From Nostoc mirabile CHAB5784 (lineage in GTDB: Bacteria > Cyanobacteriota > Cyanobacteriia > Cyanobacteriales > Nostocaceae), in the NCBI RefSeq assembly GCF_020829645.1, contig NZ_JAIVFS010000006.1, positions 97,464-161,463 of the forward strand: a stretch of DNA of 64,000 nt. Direction: 5' to 3'. This document shows, piece by piece, positions 45,538 to 54,683 of the stretch (position 1 is the first letter of the stretch; each line of letters starts with the position of its first letter). The notes under the pieces were generated by a model. It was not told the DNA's origin. It worked only from the letters and a program-made list of their open reading frames with translations, and did no database searches. The position numbers and the translations under genes were made by a program.

Positions 45538-46315
45538 AAGAGCAATCTTCAGAGATAATAACAGCGATCGCATTTCCATAAGTTTTTAACTGTTTGCTTC
45601 TATAGTTTTATCATCTGGCTTTTAGCCTTTTCTGAAGGTATTTCCAAAAAAATATAAGGTCTATTAGCCCACGCAGGTAGAGCTTCTGTTTGTATGAATA
45701 GGCTTGGCTTTGTGGAAATTTATCTGTTAAGGCAGGCAGGGGAGCCAAAGGAGGCTGGCGTTGCAGAGGAAGCAGGGGGAGAGAAAAAAGCTTAACCCAA
45801 GGGGAATGGGGACTGGGAAATAGGTTATACCGAAATATCGTAATGTTGATGATGAATATTACAGTATTGATAGTGAAAATTGTAATGTTGATGATGAATG
45901 TTGCAATATTGCTTATGAATATCGTAATGTTGATGATGAATATTACGGTATTGATGATGAATATTGTAATGTTGATGATGAATATTGCAATATTGCTTAT
46001 GAATATCGTAATGTTGATGATGAATATTGCGATGTTAAGGAGAAATGTCGCAATGTTGGTAAGAATAACTTCTACATTCAGGGTGACGGCCAATGAAGTG
46101 GTGATAACTGGTGAGCTGATACTGTCAAGCGATCGCACCATAAATAATTTTACATCACATCTTGCACCAACCTGCGAGCTAGGAAGCAATTAGACTAAGT
46201 AAATATGCAACAAGTAAGAATATCACAACCTGCTCTCATTTAAGATAGCGTAGACGCATGGACGCAAAGTGCCTTGTCATGAGATATGCCGTGCTATTGT
46301 TCTCAATTTAGAAAT
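45538..46315. other. Intergenic region with repeats
   Basis: Besides the 21-bp array it carries a G-rich block at 45733-45790 and a unique part at 46075-46315. An open frame on each strand crosses the array (plus to 46193, minus 46189-45611), but both are dominated by repeat translation and have no ribosome site. No gene called. Confidence 0.5.
45842..46072. repeat. 21-bp tandem array, 11 units
   Basis: Eleven 21-bp units, exactly 231 bp, of the type AATGTTGATGATGAATATT. Every fourth unit in the middle is the variant AATATTGCTTATGAATATCG (45905 and 45989, 84 bp apart), so an 84-bp supra-repeat was duplicated. AT-rich, unlike the other arrays in sequence but identical in period. Confidence 0.85.
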
Positions 46316-46951
46316 TTAGATGTGTATGTATCCCACAACTTTTGGCGCATCAATCCGCAAACTCATCTGCTCACAGCGCACAGTTAACCAAGGCTGACCT
46401 AAACCTATTCCAGAAAAAGGACTTTCGGCGGGGATTTCTAACTTAGAACTAATCAAACCCAACACCGACTCAAATTCAGCAGGGAATATCAGCAAATCAG
46501 CACCCTTGGCGCCAAAAGCAGAGGCACTTAACCACTGTCTCCATGCCAAGCTTTGTTGATTATAGTTAAGACTACACAATCTCTGATTTCCCTGATGTAC
46601 AGTAACGTGCTTTCCTTGTTCCCAGGTAAACTCCGCTAGTTCCTTTGGTAGTCCCCAAATTTCTCGACCACCAGCCACCGAATCAGCATTATCTACATAA
46701 ATATGGGAAACCCAGCCACCAATTTTCTTTTGGTAATTAACCACAGCTGGGGCAATAATTAACTCGCTGTACTCCAGTACCGAGCCTGACCCATAATTAG
46801 ATAAATACACGCTAGCGAGAGTTTTACCAGGCCATACAGAAATAATTTCTAACTCTAAGGGAATCAAAGGGCGCACTTGGTCAATATTTACCAAATGCAG
46901 AGTTTGGATAGCGTAGCCCTGAAGTGTCCAAGGTGCTTGTGGATATGGCAT
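46316..46951 (-). CDS. Acetoacetate decarboxylase-like family protein
   Basis: 211 residues. Family features: APWTLQGYAIQTLHLVNIDQVRPLIPLELEIISVWPGKTLASVYLSNYG at 6-54, SELIIAPAVVNYQKKIGGWVSHIYVDNADSVAGGREIWGLPKELAEFTW near 62-110. The GREIWGLPKE segment corresponds to the conserved region bearing the substrate-contacting Arg/Glu and the Schiff-base position, here with Lys after Pro. Cyanobacterial members have no demonstrated substrate. No signal peptide. Lone gene whose upstream region consists of AGGAGTTAGGAGTT-type repeats. Confidence 0.85.
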   Translation of the reverse strand: MPYPQAPWTLQGYAIQTLHLVNIDQVRPLIPLELEIISVWPGKTLASVYLSNYGSGSVLEYSELIIAPAVVNYQKKIGGWVSHIYVDNADSVAGGREIWGLPKELAEFTWEQGKHVTVHQGNQRLCSLNYNQQSLAWRQWLSASAFGAKGADLLIFPAEFESVLGLISSKLEIPAESPFSGIGLGQPWLTVRCEQMSLRIDAPKVVGYIHI

Positions 46952-47051
46952 AAGGGAGTTAGGAGTTGAGAGTCAGGAGTTAGGAATAAAGTTAAGAATT
47001 AAGATTAAGAGTTACCAATATTAGTTCTACTCTAACTTCAAACTCCTGTAC

Positions 47052-47110
47052 AGACGCGATTAATCGCGTCTGTACTCCTAACTCCTGTACAGACGCGATT
47101 AATCGCGTCT
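47052..47110. repeat. Two copies of the 20-bp palindrome AGACGCGATTAATCGCGTCT
   Basis: Copies at 47052-47071 and 47091-47110, each within CTCCTGTAC...TACTC flanks, so a 39-bp unit is tandemly duplicated. A third identical palindrome is at 26261-26280. Non-coding, between dnaK and the decarboxylase-like gene. Confidence 0.85.
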
Positions 47111-47125
47111 CTACTCATAACTCCT

Positions 47126-47160
47126 AAAAAAATCCCCACTTAGGGATTTGCCTGAGTGGG
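47126..47160 (-). terminator. Intrinsic terminator of dnaK
   Basis: On the minus strand CCCACTCAGG and CCTAAGTGGG form a stem followed by GATTTTTTTAGG. It lies about 50 bases after the dnaK stop codon. Confidence 0.75.
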
Positions 47161-47206
47161 TAATATGAGGTGGGACTAAATAATCTTCCCAAAAGAAGTA
47201 GGGGAA

Positions 47207-49111
47207 TTATTTGCTCTCTGTAAAATCAGCGTCAATTACATCATCGCCACTACCAGAGCTAGATGTGGAACCACCATCTTGGGGTTCAGCACCAGGTGTA
47301 GCACTGTTACCAGCTTGTTGATAAATATTGCTACCAACAGCAAATAGCGCTTGTTGCAATTCTGGAGTAAGCTTTTTGATTTGCTCATCGTCTTCTTTAG
47401 CAACTGCTTCCCGCAGTTCTTTCACCAAACCTTCGACTTTGGTCTTGTCAGCATCGGGAACTTTATCGCCCAATTCTTGTAGCTGCTTTTCAGCTTGGTA
47501 TGCCAAAGAGTCGGCTTGATTCTTGCGTTCAATCTTTTCACGCCGTTCTTTGTCAGATGAAGCGTTTTGTTCAGCTTCTCTAACCATCCGGTCAACGTCA
47601 GATTTATCCAGGGTGGAAGCGCCGGTTATGCTGATGGACTGTTCTTTGCCAGTCCCTTTGTCCTTAGCGGTAACGTTAAGGATACCGTTGGCGTCAATAT
47701 CGAACACCACTTCGATTTGAGGAACGCCGCGTGGTGCAGGAGGAATACCATCGAGGCGGAAGGTTCCCAAGCTCTTGTTGTCGTTAGAGAATTCGCGTTC
47801 ACCTTGGAGGACGTGAATTTCTACATTGGTTTGTCCATCCACAGCAGTGGAGAATACTTCCGATTTCTTGGTGGGAATTGTGGTGTTGCGGGGGATAATT
47901 TTAGTCATCACGCCGCCCAATGTTTCAACACCCAAAGATAGCGGTGTCACATCTAACAGCAAGATGCCAGTTACATCACCAGCCAGTACCCCAGCTTGAA
48001 TAGCTGCACCAACTGCTACGACTTCATCAGGGTTAACGCTTTGGTTGGGGTCTTTACCCAATACCTGCTTCACAATCTGTTGGACTGCGGGAATGCGGGT
48101 AGAACCACCAACTAACACCACTTCATCAATATCGCCTTTGTTTAACTTGGCATCCCGAAGGGCGTTTTCCACAGGAATACGGCAACGGTCGATTAAGTCA
48201 GAGCAAAGTTCTTCAAACTGAGCGCGAGTTAGGGTTGTATCCAGGTGCTTGGGCCCATCCTGGGTAGCGGTGATAAATGGCAGGTTGATTTCTGCTTGGG
48301 TAACGCTAGAAAGCTCAATTTTGGCTTTTTCTGCGGCTTCCGTCAGACGTTGTAAAGCTTGCTTGTCTTTCCGTAGCTCAATACCTTCGGCTTTCTTGAA
48401 CTTCTCAGCTAAGAAGTCAACTATTTTTTTATCGAAGTCGTCACCACCAAGGTGAGTATCACCAGATGTGGCTAGTACTTCAAAAACTCCATCTCCTACT
48501 TCCAGCACGGATACGTCGAAGGTACCACCACCAAGGTCAAATACGAGGATGGTTTCGTTACTCTTCTTGTCAAATCCATAAGCCAAAGATGCAGCTGTCG
48601 GCTCGTTGATAATCCGTAGAACTTCAATACCTGCAATTTTACCAGCGTCTTTTGTCGCTTGCCGTTGAGAGTCGTTGAAGTATGCCGGAACAGTGATTAC
48701 AGCTTGGGTTACAGTTTCACCGAGGTATTTGCTGGCATCTTCAACTAGTTTGCGAAGAACTTTTGCAGAAATTTCTTCAGGAGCAAACGGTTTACCAGCT
48801 ATCGGACAATCTAATTTGACATTGCCGTTGCTGCTGAGGACTTTGTAAGAAACTTCCGTAGCTTCGTTACCAACTTCGTCGTAGCGGCGTCCGATAAAGC
48901 GTTTGACTGAGTAAAACGTATTTTCGGGGTTCATCACCGCTTGGCGTTTGGCGATTTGGCCAACCAAGTTGTCACCATTTTTCGCAAATGCGACTACTGA
49001 TGGCGTTGTCCGAAAACCTTCAGCATTAGCAATTACTGTGGGTTTACCACCTTCCATCACTGCCACGCAGGAGTTCGTTGTTCCTAAGTCAATTCCAACT
49101 ACTTTTGCCAT
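47207..49111 (-). CDS. dnaK: Molecular chaperone DnaK (Hsp70)
   Basis: 634 residues, full length. The ATPase domain begins [19 protein letters not shown] with the phosphate loops [19 protein letters not shown] near 195 and [14 protein letters not shown] near 335; the linker is [11 protein letters not shown] near 390; the substrate-binding domain and helical lid follow, and the C terminus ends in an acidic Asp-Asp-Val-Ile-Asp-Ala-Asp-Phe motif. It folds nascent and stress-damaged proteins with DnaJ and GrpE, neither of which is adjacent, so this is a free-standing dnaK like the DnaK2 type of cyanobacteria. No CIRCE element was found upstream. A good terminator follows. Confidence 0.97.
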   Translation of the reverse strand: MAKVVGIDLGTTNSCVAVMEGGKPTVIANAEGFRTTPSVVAFAKNGDNLVGQIAKRQAVMNPENTFYSVKRFIGRRYDEVGNEATEVSYKVLSSNGNVKLDCPIAGKPFAPEEISAKVLRKLVEDASKYLGETVTQAVITVPAYFNDSQRQATKDAGKIAGIEVLRIINEPTAASLAYGFDKKSNETILVFDLGGGTFDVSVLEVGDGVFEVLATSGDTHLGGDDFDKKIVDFLAEKFKKAEGIELRKDKQALQRLTEAAEKAKIELSSVTQAEINLPFITATQDGPKHLDTTLTRAQFEELCSDLIDRCRIPVENALRDAKLNKGDIDEVVLVGGSTRIPAVQQIVKQVLGKDPNQSVNPDEVVAVGAAIQAGVLAGDVTGILLLDVTPLSLGVETLGGVMTKIIPRNTTIPTKKSEVFSTAVDGQTNVEIHVLQGEREFSNDNKSLGTFRLDGIPPAPRGVPQIEVVFDIDANGILNVTAKDKGTGKEQSISITGASTLDKSDVDRMVREAEQNASSDKERREKIERKNQADSLAYQAEKQLQELGDKVPDADKTKVEGLVKELREAVAKEDDEQIKKLTPELQQALFAVGSNIYQQAGNSATPGAEPQDGGSTSSSGSGDDVIDADFTESK

Positions 49112-49599
49112 TTTAGGTGCTGGCTCCGTATAACTACAAATGAATGAATGAGAATATAAAGGACTAAATTTTGAACCAATAGGGTCAATAAATCAGCCAG
49201 TTCAGCATGAATACCTTTGTTTTGGCTTTTCTGGGGTTAAAACTCCAGATATGCTGATATATATACTGAAGCTTAGTGCTAGCCAGTCCATGAAGGGTGG
49301 TTTCCCGAACCTTACTTAGGACGGTTAAACTAACTAAATAGTTTTTTTAGTTATTTCATGGATTTATTGCCTTCACTTTGTCTAATGTATGAGAATTAAT
49401 ACTTTCAGTAATTAGGGTGAACCGTAACGGTAGAGTCGTGTTTGCCGTCTTTAGAGGTAATAAATTACAAAAGTACCGAAAATAGAACAAAAATTAAAAG
49501 GCGCGTAGGCTAGCAACAACCGCAGGCATTGCTTCCGTATTCGGTATAATCAGCAATATTTTGGAATTTGGCATTGGATAAAATACTACTCAGCGCTCA
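49112..49599. other. Long leader/promoter region upstream of dnaK
   Basis: 488 bases between dnaK and the SDR gene (both minus strand). I searched for the inverted repeat TTAGCACTC-N9-GAGTGCTAA and found only a poor half-match near 49270. An AT-rich TATATATACT tract at 49258-49268 could be part of a promoter. No ORF with a ribosome site. Confidence 0.4.
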
Positions 49600-50415
49600 C
49601 TAAAGCCCAGAGAAAAGAGTTTCCCAGTTAATTACAGGCGGCCTTTGTCCCTGGTTGACTATTTCAAAAATTTTCCTGGAACTATTTGGGTGTAAAAGAC
49701 TTTCTACGCAAGCGTTTGCTACATCAATCCGGCTGGTATCACCCGAAAGTGTATCCCCAGTGCCTACTACCACACCGTATTTACCCCCGGTTTTTGCTTT
49801 CAGCAGGGTGTTGAGGTCGTATGAGGTATATGGCCCGTCAATCAGGCGTCCTGGGCGGATAATGGTGTAGGGTAATCCTGAGTTAATAATAGACTCTTCG
49901 CCCTTCTGTTTGGCATCCAACACGCCAAAAGCATTAAGAACACTAAAAGGAAACTGATTTTTACGGAGAATTCCGCAAGAAGAGACGAAAACGAACCGCT
50001 TCAAATTGCGGGGTGCTGCTGCCACTAGGTTGCTCACACCTTGGGCATCGACCTTTGCCGGACTATTCTTTGCTTTTGCTTCACTAGATTTGGGGTTAAG
50101 GAAAGTGATTCCCCATTCAATCAAGTTTGGGGATTGCTCAAACTCCCATCGCGCAGAGGGAAAGGCAGTGGTTCCAGTACAACTGATGATGTGGCTTGTA
50201 TCTTGCGTTGCGGCTGGTAGTGTAGCTGGCTGGCGGATGTCACCAACGGCAATTTCCACTCTCTGGTTAAACATTTCTTCAGCTTTTGCGGCATTGCGTG
50301 TCAGAACGCGAACTTTCAAACCCTTTTCTAGTAACTTGCCTACCACCAGTTGTCCCACTCCACCAGTAGCACCAGCAACTAGTACCAAATCTTCAACGGA
50401 ATCAAAAGAAGTCAT
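49600..50415 (-). CDS. Atypical SDR, NAD(P)-binding protein
   Basis: 271 residues. Nucleotide-binding motif VLVAGATGGVGQLVVGKLLEKG at 11-32 (GxxGxxG), Arg of VRVLTRN at 40 suggesting NADP preference, VGDIRQPATL near 60, FVFVSSCGIL near 140, YTIIRPGRLIDGPYTSYDL near 178, and RIDVANACVESLL near 235. Same broad family as 23608-24306, but longer and not closely related. Plant and cyanobacterial relatives take part in photosystem or chlorophyll biogenesis, which is only a family hint. Stops in a plain intergenic region; no neighbour in the same operon. Confidence 0.87.
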   Translation of the reverse strand: MTSFDSVEDLVLVAGATGGVGQLVVGKLLEKGLKVRVLTRNAAKAEEMFNQRVEIAVGDIRQPATLPAATQDTSHIISCTGTTAFPSARWEFEQSPNLIEWGITFLNPKSSEAKAKNSPAKVDAQGVSNLVAAAPRNLKRFVFVSSCGILRKNQFPFSVLNAFGVLDAKQKGEESIINSGLPYTIIRPGRLIDGPYTSYDLNTLLKAKTGGKYGVVVGTGDTLSGDTSRIDVANACVESLLHPNSSRKIFEIVNQGQRPPVINWETLFSGL

Positions 50416-51191
50416 AAAGTGCCTTTGAGATGGTCTATTGTTAATCTACTCAAAAAATGCGATATCTACGACGGGCTATTCGGCGTCGCACATAGAATCT
50501 TTTACGTAGCCTGCTGCATCTGACGAAATGAGGTTTATCCTTCCTCAAACTTGCATCTGCGATCGCTAAAATAGACCTAGATTAAAAATTTTGCTACTTT
50601 CTGTTGACTATCGCTCCCGTTAGGTGATGTATGTCAGAAGGTGAGGCTGTGGCGATTGGGGAGATGATGCAGCTGTATCATCAAGAGGCTGCTGGCAAAG
50701 TTTCCCCAGTGGGCGATGCCTGCGGTGGTAACAGAGGCAAGTCGTACCCCTCCTCTTAAGCAAGCTACGCGCAGCGTCTGGTAGAGAAGCGCGGGCTACG
50801 CCAACGCAGCTGTGGATGGGGAGTTGGTTTAATAGCAGAGGTAGTCATTACACTCAATATTTTTTCATCTAATGTAATGATTGTATATTTAGTTACAACA
50901 ATAATTAGTATTAGTGGGAAAAGTAGGTTTAGTAGGATGTTTTGTATAAATCCTCAATTATTCTGTTATGAAAAAATAGCCAATACTAAAAGGATACAAG
51001 AGGTAAGAAGTTTTTTATTTCTAAGCTATAGCCTAAATAAAATTACTTAATTGCTATTTATACGACATGAATTTATCGAAAATAAAAAGTAGGAAAAGTA
51101 AGAAAAGTAGGATATTTCCAAATATGTATAACATCACATGACATAAACTGTATAATTGCTTGTGTAACTTATAGAATTAAGAGTTGAACTG
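50416..51191. other. Intergenic region upstream of the leader-peptide gene
   Basis: 776 bases. A 42-codon frame at 50631-50759 (Met-Ser-Glu-Gly-Glu-Ala-Val-Ala-Ile-Gly) runs into a repeat (CGCAGCGTCTGGTAGAGAAGCG) and is probably a remnant. Its GEAVAIG string recalls dehydroquinate-synthase-like proteins but proves nothing. At 50920-51110 there are several AAAAGTAGG units (GGGAAAAGTAGG, AGTAGGAAAAGTAAG, AAAAGTAGG), possible regulatory direct repeats for the gene at 51192. Confidence 0.4.
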
Positions 51192-51479
51192 ATGGCTATT
51201 CAAATGTTAGATTTAGGAATGTCAATAGTAAATGGAGATATTTCTGCAACCTTATTTGAGGAGTTGAACGAGACACAACAAAGCTCAATTGTTGGCGGCA
51301 GCACTGTTAACGATTTAGAAGCAACGTTTGGTGCTACCCAATCCCTTGCAGGAGCAGCAGGACAGACACTGACTGCGATTGAACGTGAGGCAGTAACTGG
51401 GCAAGGTCAGATAGGGCAAAAGTCAGGAGGAGTATTAGGAGCTACAGGTAATACAGTATTCAACGCTTTAGGTGGCTAA
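51192..51479 (+). CDS. Double-glycine leader peptide precursor (CTB-bacteriocin-like)
   Basis: 95 residues. The leader ends LFEELNETQQSSIVGG (Gly35-Gly36), matching the E-L-x-x-x-Q-Q-x-x-V-x-G-G pattern of cyanobacterial precursor peptides cleaved by C39-peptidase ABC transporters. The 59-residue core is Gly/Ala/Thr/Gln-rich (AGAAGQTL, GGVLGATGNTVFNALGG), with no Cys, so neither disulphides nor lanthionines are possible. Frame and start are supported by length and motif; GAGTTGAAC lies before the ATG. No maturase or transporter gene lies within several kilobases, so processing would rely on genes elsewhere. A strong hairpin terminator follows at 51697-51743. Confidence 0.7.
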   Translation: MAIQMLDLGMSIVNGDISATLFEELNETQQSSIVGGSTVNDLEATFGATQSLAGAAGQTLTAIEREAVTGQGQIGQKSGGVLGATGNTVFNALGG

Positions 51480-51696
51480 AAAACACTACTCATATAAATT
51501 ACAAGCTTTTAGTTGCTATCTATGGAAATCTAGTAGTTTTCTTGACAAACTTGAGTAATAAATTGATTCAAGAGTGTTTAGTAGTTAGCACGACTGTACT
51601 CCTCTGTTAACTGCTTGGTGAAAACTGCTGGTTCTTTTAGCAACTAACACAACAATTATTTATCACTAACTAATTTTCGATCTTTCCAGTAGTTTA

Positions 51697-51743
51697 AGGC
51701 GTTTTAAACTGGCTTTTTCAAGTTAGTTTAAAACGCTTTTTCC
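51697..51743 (+). terminator. Strong intrinsic terminator downstream of the leader-peptide gene
   Basis: GCGTTTTAAACT and AGTTTAAAACGC form a perfect 12-bp stem with a 14-base loop, followed by TTTTTCCTT. It lies 218 bases after the precursor stop, leaving a long 3' untranslated region. Confidence 0.75.
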
Positions 51744-51815
51744 TTAATTAGTAAGTGGATATTTTTGGCTTTTACTTAAAGTGGTATTGATAAATTTAAT
51801 AGTTAAGGGAAGAGT

Positions 51816-52202
51816 ATGTTAAAAAACTTCTGGTACACCTGCGAATTCAGCTTTGCTGTAACTAGTAATACCAATTCTGTATGAAGATGCACTAAACCAT
51901 AAGTACAAGAAAGAAAAACGTAGATGCCAAGCGGCTTGCCGCAGGCTACCGTAAAGGAGGCATTCGCGTAGCGTCTCGTATAGAAGGACACAAAGAAAGA
52001 AGTTAAAAGGGTTTGGCGCAGCCTCAGAAAGAAATGGTATAAGCCCAAACGTATCACAATGCTAAACCAGGAATTTGTCGTGTACCGCAATTCTGTTGGA
52101 AATGTTGTAGTATTTCTAGACCAATGTCTTCATCGCGGTGCGGCACTCTCTTTAGGTCGTGTGGAAAACAACTGTATCCGATGTCCTTGCTCACGAAATT
52201 AA
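51816..52202 (+). pseudogene. Rieske oxygenase fragment, interrupted by a mobile element
   Basis: An intact start (AGGGAAGAGT then ATG) reads MLKNFWYTCEFSFAVTS. The reading is cut by about 177 bases with inverted ends ATACCAATTCT and AGAAATGGTAT. It then resumes in frame sense as KPKRITMLNQEFVVYRNS..., with the first Rieske motif CLHRGAALSLGR and CIRCPC, just before the second His would occur. There the sequence switches to a histidine-kinase-like segment and a stop follows at 52200-52202. Without the second Cys-x-x-His the cluster cannot form, so the gene is dead. Confidence 0.8.
51864..52040. mobile_element. Miniature element inside the Rieske pseudogene
   Basis: About 177 bp bounded by ATACCAATTCT and AGAAATGGTAT, an inverted pair with one mismatch. 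The interior has the common GGCTTGCCGCAGGCTACC and GCGTAGCGTCTCG modules. Removing it restores a continuous Rieske N terminus, which fixes its limits to within a few bases. Confidence 0.75.
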
Positions 52203-52300
52203 CAACCCAGTTAGTTTCATCTACGGCAACCTCCAGTATACTGATGATTACATTCAACAGCTGCTGCTGTTAATTAAGCTTTCTGCGATCGCAATGCCTA
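52162..52300 (+). pseudogene. Histidine kinase H-box fragment
   Basis: In a frame different from the Rieske remnant the DNA reads VSDVLAHEINNPVSFIYGNLQYTDDYIQQLLLLI, which is the phosphoacceptor (H-box) helix typical of cyanobacterial kinases. Nothing of the dimerisation or ATPase domain follows; after about 45 codons the sequence becomes GCGATCGC-rich spacer. It is a transplanted fragment joined at a shared GATGTCCTTGC region. Confidence 0.7.
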
Positions 52301-52485
52301 TCGTAAAAATCAGCGCGAGTAGTTTTTCAACCCATAAGTGCGATCGCACTTATAGGGGGAATTGCGCCTGAATTGTTCGGTTCTACCACTGTCATCAGTA
52401 CACAAATAGCTATAACCTCTTAAGTAGTAGTGAAATTTCTACCCTAGACGCTGTTAGTCGCTCTTGAATTAAGGGGTGAAAGCCT

Positions 52486-53946
52486 GTGTACAAATGGATA
52501 TTGCCAAGTCTGAGCGAAATCTTGGCTGAAAATCAATCAAGTGTGGCTGAATGTTCACCTGCTAAAGCAGAGCGGCAGTGGCGTGTCAGCCTAGCAGCAA
52601 CAGAACATTTGCTATTAAATACTTTAGCAGGTGCTTCAGTTGACACAACCCAAGGATTAGTTTTAGCTGCACCAGCACCCTTATTTAGTCAGCCAAAACT
52701 AACTCAAAGCTTACAAACAGTAACCTTTACGGCAAAACCATTTAACCCTTTGGCGCTGATGCCATTTCAGATGCCAGATGTAATCGTGTCTGTAAATGAA
52801 GAAATCGCTCCCCATGAATCGGTACTTCCCTTATTAGCTGCCGATCCACTAGGTGCAGAACAGTTTTGCTTGGTTTTTACAGATAAATTTAGATTAGTGC
52901 TGGTTTTAGCAACTCACAAAAACGGTAAAAAAACCTTTTCATTTTCTTTTGAGCCAGAGGTAGTGCAGCAGGCTTGGCGATCGCTAGGAGCAAGGGTAAT
53001 GCTGGCTAATCCAGAATTTTTTGCCCGCCTGGATACATTAGTACAACAGTATTCTCCGGTAGCGCCAGATTGCCGCATCATCATTGAGTTTAGCCAGTTG
53101 TTGCTTCAGGAATTAACAGAAGCGGAAGAGACTAAGGACTCTTTAATAGGAACTGGAGACAAGGAAGACAAAGAAAATAACCCATGCCCAACCCTCAAAG
53201 CCGAATCCCCAAATCCTGATGTAGAATTGCTCCAAGCTTTCGCTCACGAAGTCCGCACACCTTTAACAACTATTCGCACCATGACTCGCCTACTGCTGAA
53301 GCGGCGAGATTTAGATGCCAGCGTAATCAATCGTTTAAAAATTATCGATCACGAGTGTACCGAGCAAATAGATCGGATGGAGTTGCTGTTTAAGGCAGCG
53401 GAATTGGAAACTACTACCTCAGCAAAATCGCCAAAAACTCAACTCACGCCGATGTCTTTAGATCAAGTGTTGCAGCAGAGCATTCCCCGTTGGGAACAAG
53501 CAGCGCATCGGCGGAACTTAACTTTAAATGTTGTTTTACCCCAGCAACTACCAACTGTGGTAAGTAATCCCATGATGCTGGATCAGGTACTCACTGGTTT
53601 GATAGAGAATTTCACTCGCAGCTTACCTGCTGGTAGCCATATTCAAGTACAGGTTATTCCGGCTGGAGATCAACTTAAGTTACAATTATCGCCCCAATTT
53701 GGGTGCAAAGATTCAAGTAAAACCGCCATACCTGCAACGCCACCAATTCGCAAAGCTCTAGGTCAATTGCTGATGTTCCAACCAGAAACGGGTACGATTA
53801 GTTTGAATATTGCCGCAACCAAGCATTTGTTTCAAGCGATCGGCGGCAAACTGATTGTGCGCCAGCGTCCACACTATGGGGAAGTTTTGACGATTTTCCT
53901 CCCCTTAGAAGTTAGCAATAAACATAAATTAGGAGCTAAAACTTAG
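52486..53946 (+). CDS. Histidine kinase with intact H-box and degenerate ATPase domain
   Basis: GTG start with AAGGGG 9-14 bases upstream. 486 residues. N-terminal sensor-like part (1-220) without membrane segments, of no named domain I recognise. A HisKA domain has the phosphoacceptor His254 in AFAHEVRTPLTTIRTMTRLL. The C-terminal part (about 330-475) has the outline of a HATPase (LDQVLTGLIENF as N-box, GGKLIVRQRPHYGEVLTIFLPL as the end), but the DxGxG and GLGL boxes are replaced by unrelated sequence. It may be unable to bind ATP alone. Compare the kinase at 55547-57052, which lacks the His. Confidence 0.8.
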   Translation: MYKWILPSLSEILAENQSSVAECSPAKAERQWRVSLAATEHLLLNTLAGASVDTTQGLVLAAPAPLFSQPKLTQSLQTVTFTAKPFNPLALMPFQMPDVIVSVNEEIAPHESVLPLLAADPLGAEQFCLVFTDKFRLVLVLATHKNGKKTFSFSFEPEVVQQAWRSLGARVMLANPEFFARLDTLVQQYSPVAPDCRIIIEFSQLLLQELTEAEETKDSLIGTGDKEDKENNPCPTLKAESPNPDVELLQAFAHEVRTPLTTIRTMTRLLLKRRDLDASVINRLKIIDHECTEQIDRMELLFKAAELETTTSAKSPKTQLTPMSLDQVLQQSIPRWEQAAHRRNLTLNVVLPQQLPTVVSNPMMLDQVLTGLIENFTRSLPAGSHIQVQVIPAGDQLKLQLSPQFGCKDSSKTAIPATPPIRKALGQLLMFQPETGTISLNIAATKHLFQAIGGKLIVRQRPHYGEVLTIFLPLEVSNKHKLGAKT

Positions 53947-54140
53947 CAGTGAAGATTCATTAACTATTTTTCAAAATTATAAATATTCACTCTAAATTAA
54001 CCTGAGTTCGACAAACCTCTCCCTGCCTTGAACTTTAGTTCAAGTCTATCCCTCTCCGACTCGGAGAGGGACAGGTTTTACGTAGTAAAGCCAGGGAGAG
54101 GTCTTTTTATTCGACTAATTTATGCGGACACAATATAACC

Positions 54141-54287
54141 CAATACGCTTGGGTTAACGCTAGCACTCTTTGTTAAAGTTGTTTTTTTTACATAGACGCG
54201 GAGCGGCTTGCCGCAGGCTACCACAGAGGCGCAGAGAACACCCAGAGAAGAAAGAGAAGGAAAAAATTGCTTAACTGAACTGTATTG
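54141..54287. mobile_element. Miniature element of the CAATACG family (copy 2)
   Basis: Ends CAATACGCTTGGGTTAA and TTAACTGAACTGTATTG, 147 bp. Flanked on both sides by the identical decamer CAATATAACC, a clean 10-bp target duplication. Confidence 0.85.
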
Positions 54288-54297
54288 CAATATAACC

Positions 54298-54388
54298 CAA
54301 TACGGTTCAGTTAAGGATTTTTGGTATGTAGAGACTAGCAATTGCAACGTCTCTTGCATTGGATTTAGGGCTTAACTGAACCGTATTG
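54298..54388. mobile_element. Miniature element of the CAATACG family (copy 3)
   Basis: Ends CAATACGGTTCAGTTAA and TTAACTGAACCGTATTG, 91 bp, perfectly inverted. It shares the left decamer CAATATAACC with copy 2 and has a third identical decamer at 54389-54398, so two elements occupy one target in tandem. Confidence 0.85.
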
Positions 54389-54683
54389 CAATATAACCCG
54401 TAGAACTCACGTTAAATTAAACAGTAGGTGAGTAGAAATAAAACACAATAATAGATCCCCGACTTCTGTGAAAAGTTGGGGATCTATTTACTAAGGATTT
54501 TATGTTTAATTAGGTTGACCTATTTTTTATGAACAGAGATAATTTATTTTCATCAAATAGACTTTGTTTAACAATCTAATTAAATTTTTCTGACTTGCCA
54601 TCTGTAAAAATAGATGCCAACAATGTATATAAATTCTGGTTAAGAACCAAGTACACATTTCTGCAAAAATCAAAAGAAAAATT

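Larger units (their letters stand above)
53947..54683. other. Intergenic region with hairpin and two tandem miniature elements
   Basis: It includes a CCTCTCCCTG...CAGGGAGAGG inverted repeat at 54012-54103, two elements at 54141-54388 and a strong hairpin AGATCCCCGACTT...AAGTTGGGGATCT at 54452-54487. No gene seen. Confidence 0.6.

Noticed and set aside
45611..46193. Frames of 192 and 116 residues across the AT-rich array
   Set aside because: Poly-Ile/Asn/Met translation of the repeat on both strands, no ribosome site. The unique tail is too short to judge.
49255..49330. CIRCE heat-shock operator upstream of dnaK
   Set aside because: Only a partial half-site (TTAGTGCTAG) without the mirrored half.
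50631..50759. 42-codon frame with GEAVAIG, reminiscent of dehydroquinate-synthase-like proteins
   Set aside because: Too short, ends in a repeat, and the match is one short motif that can occur by chance.
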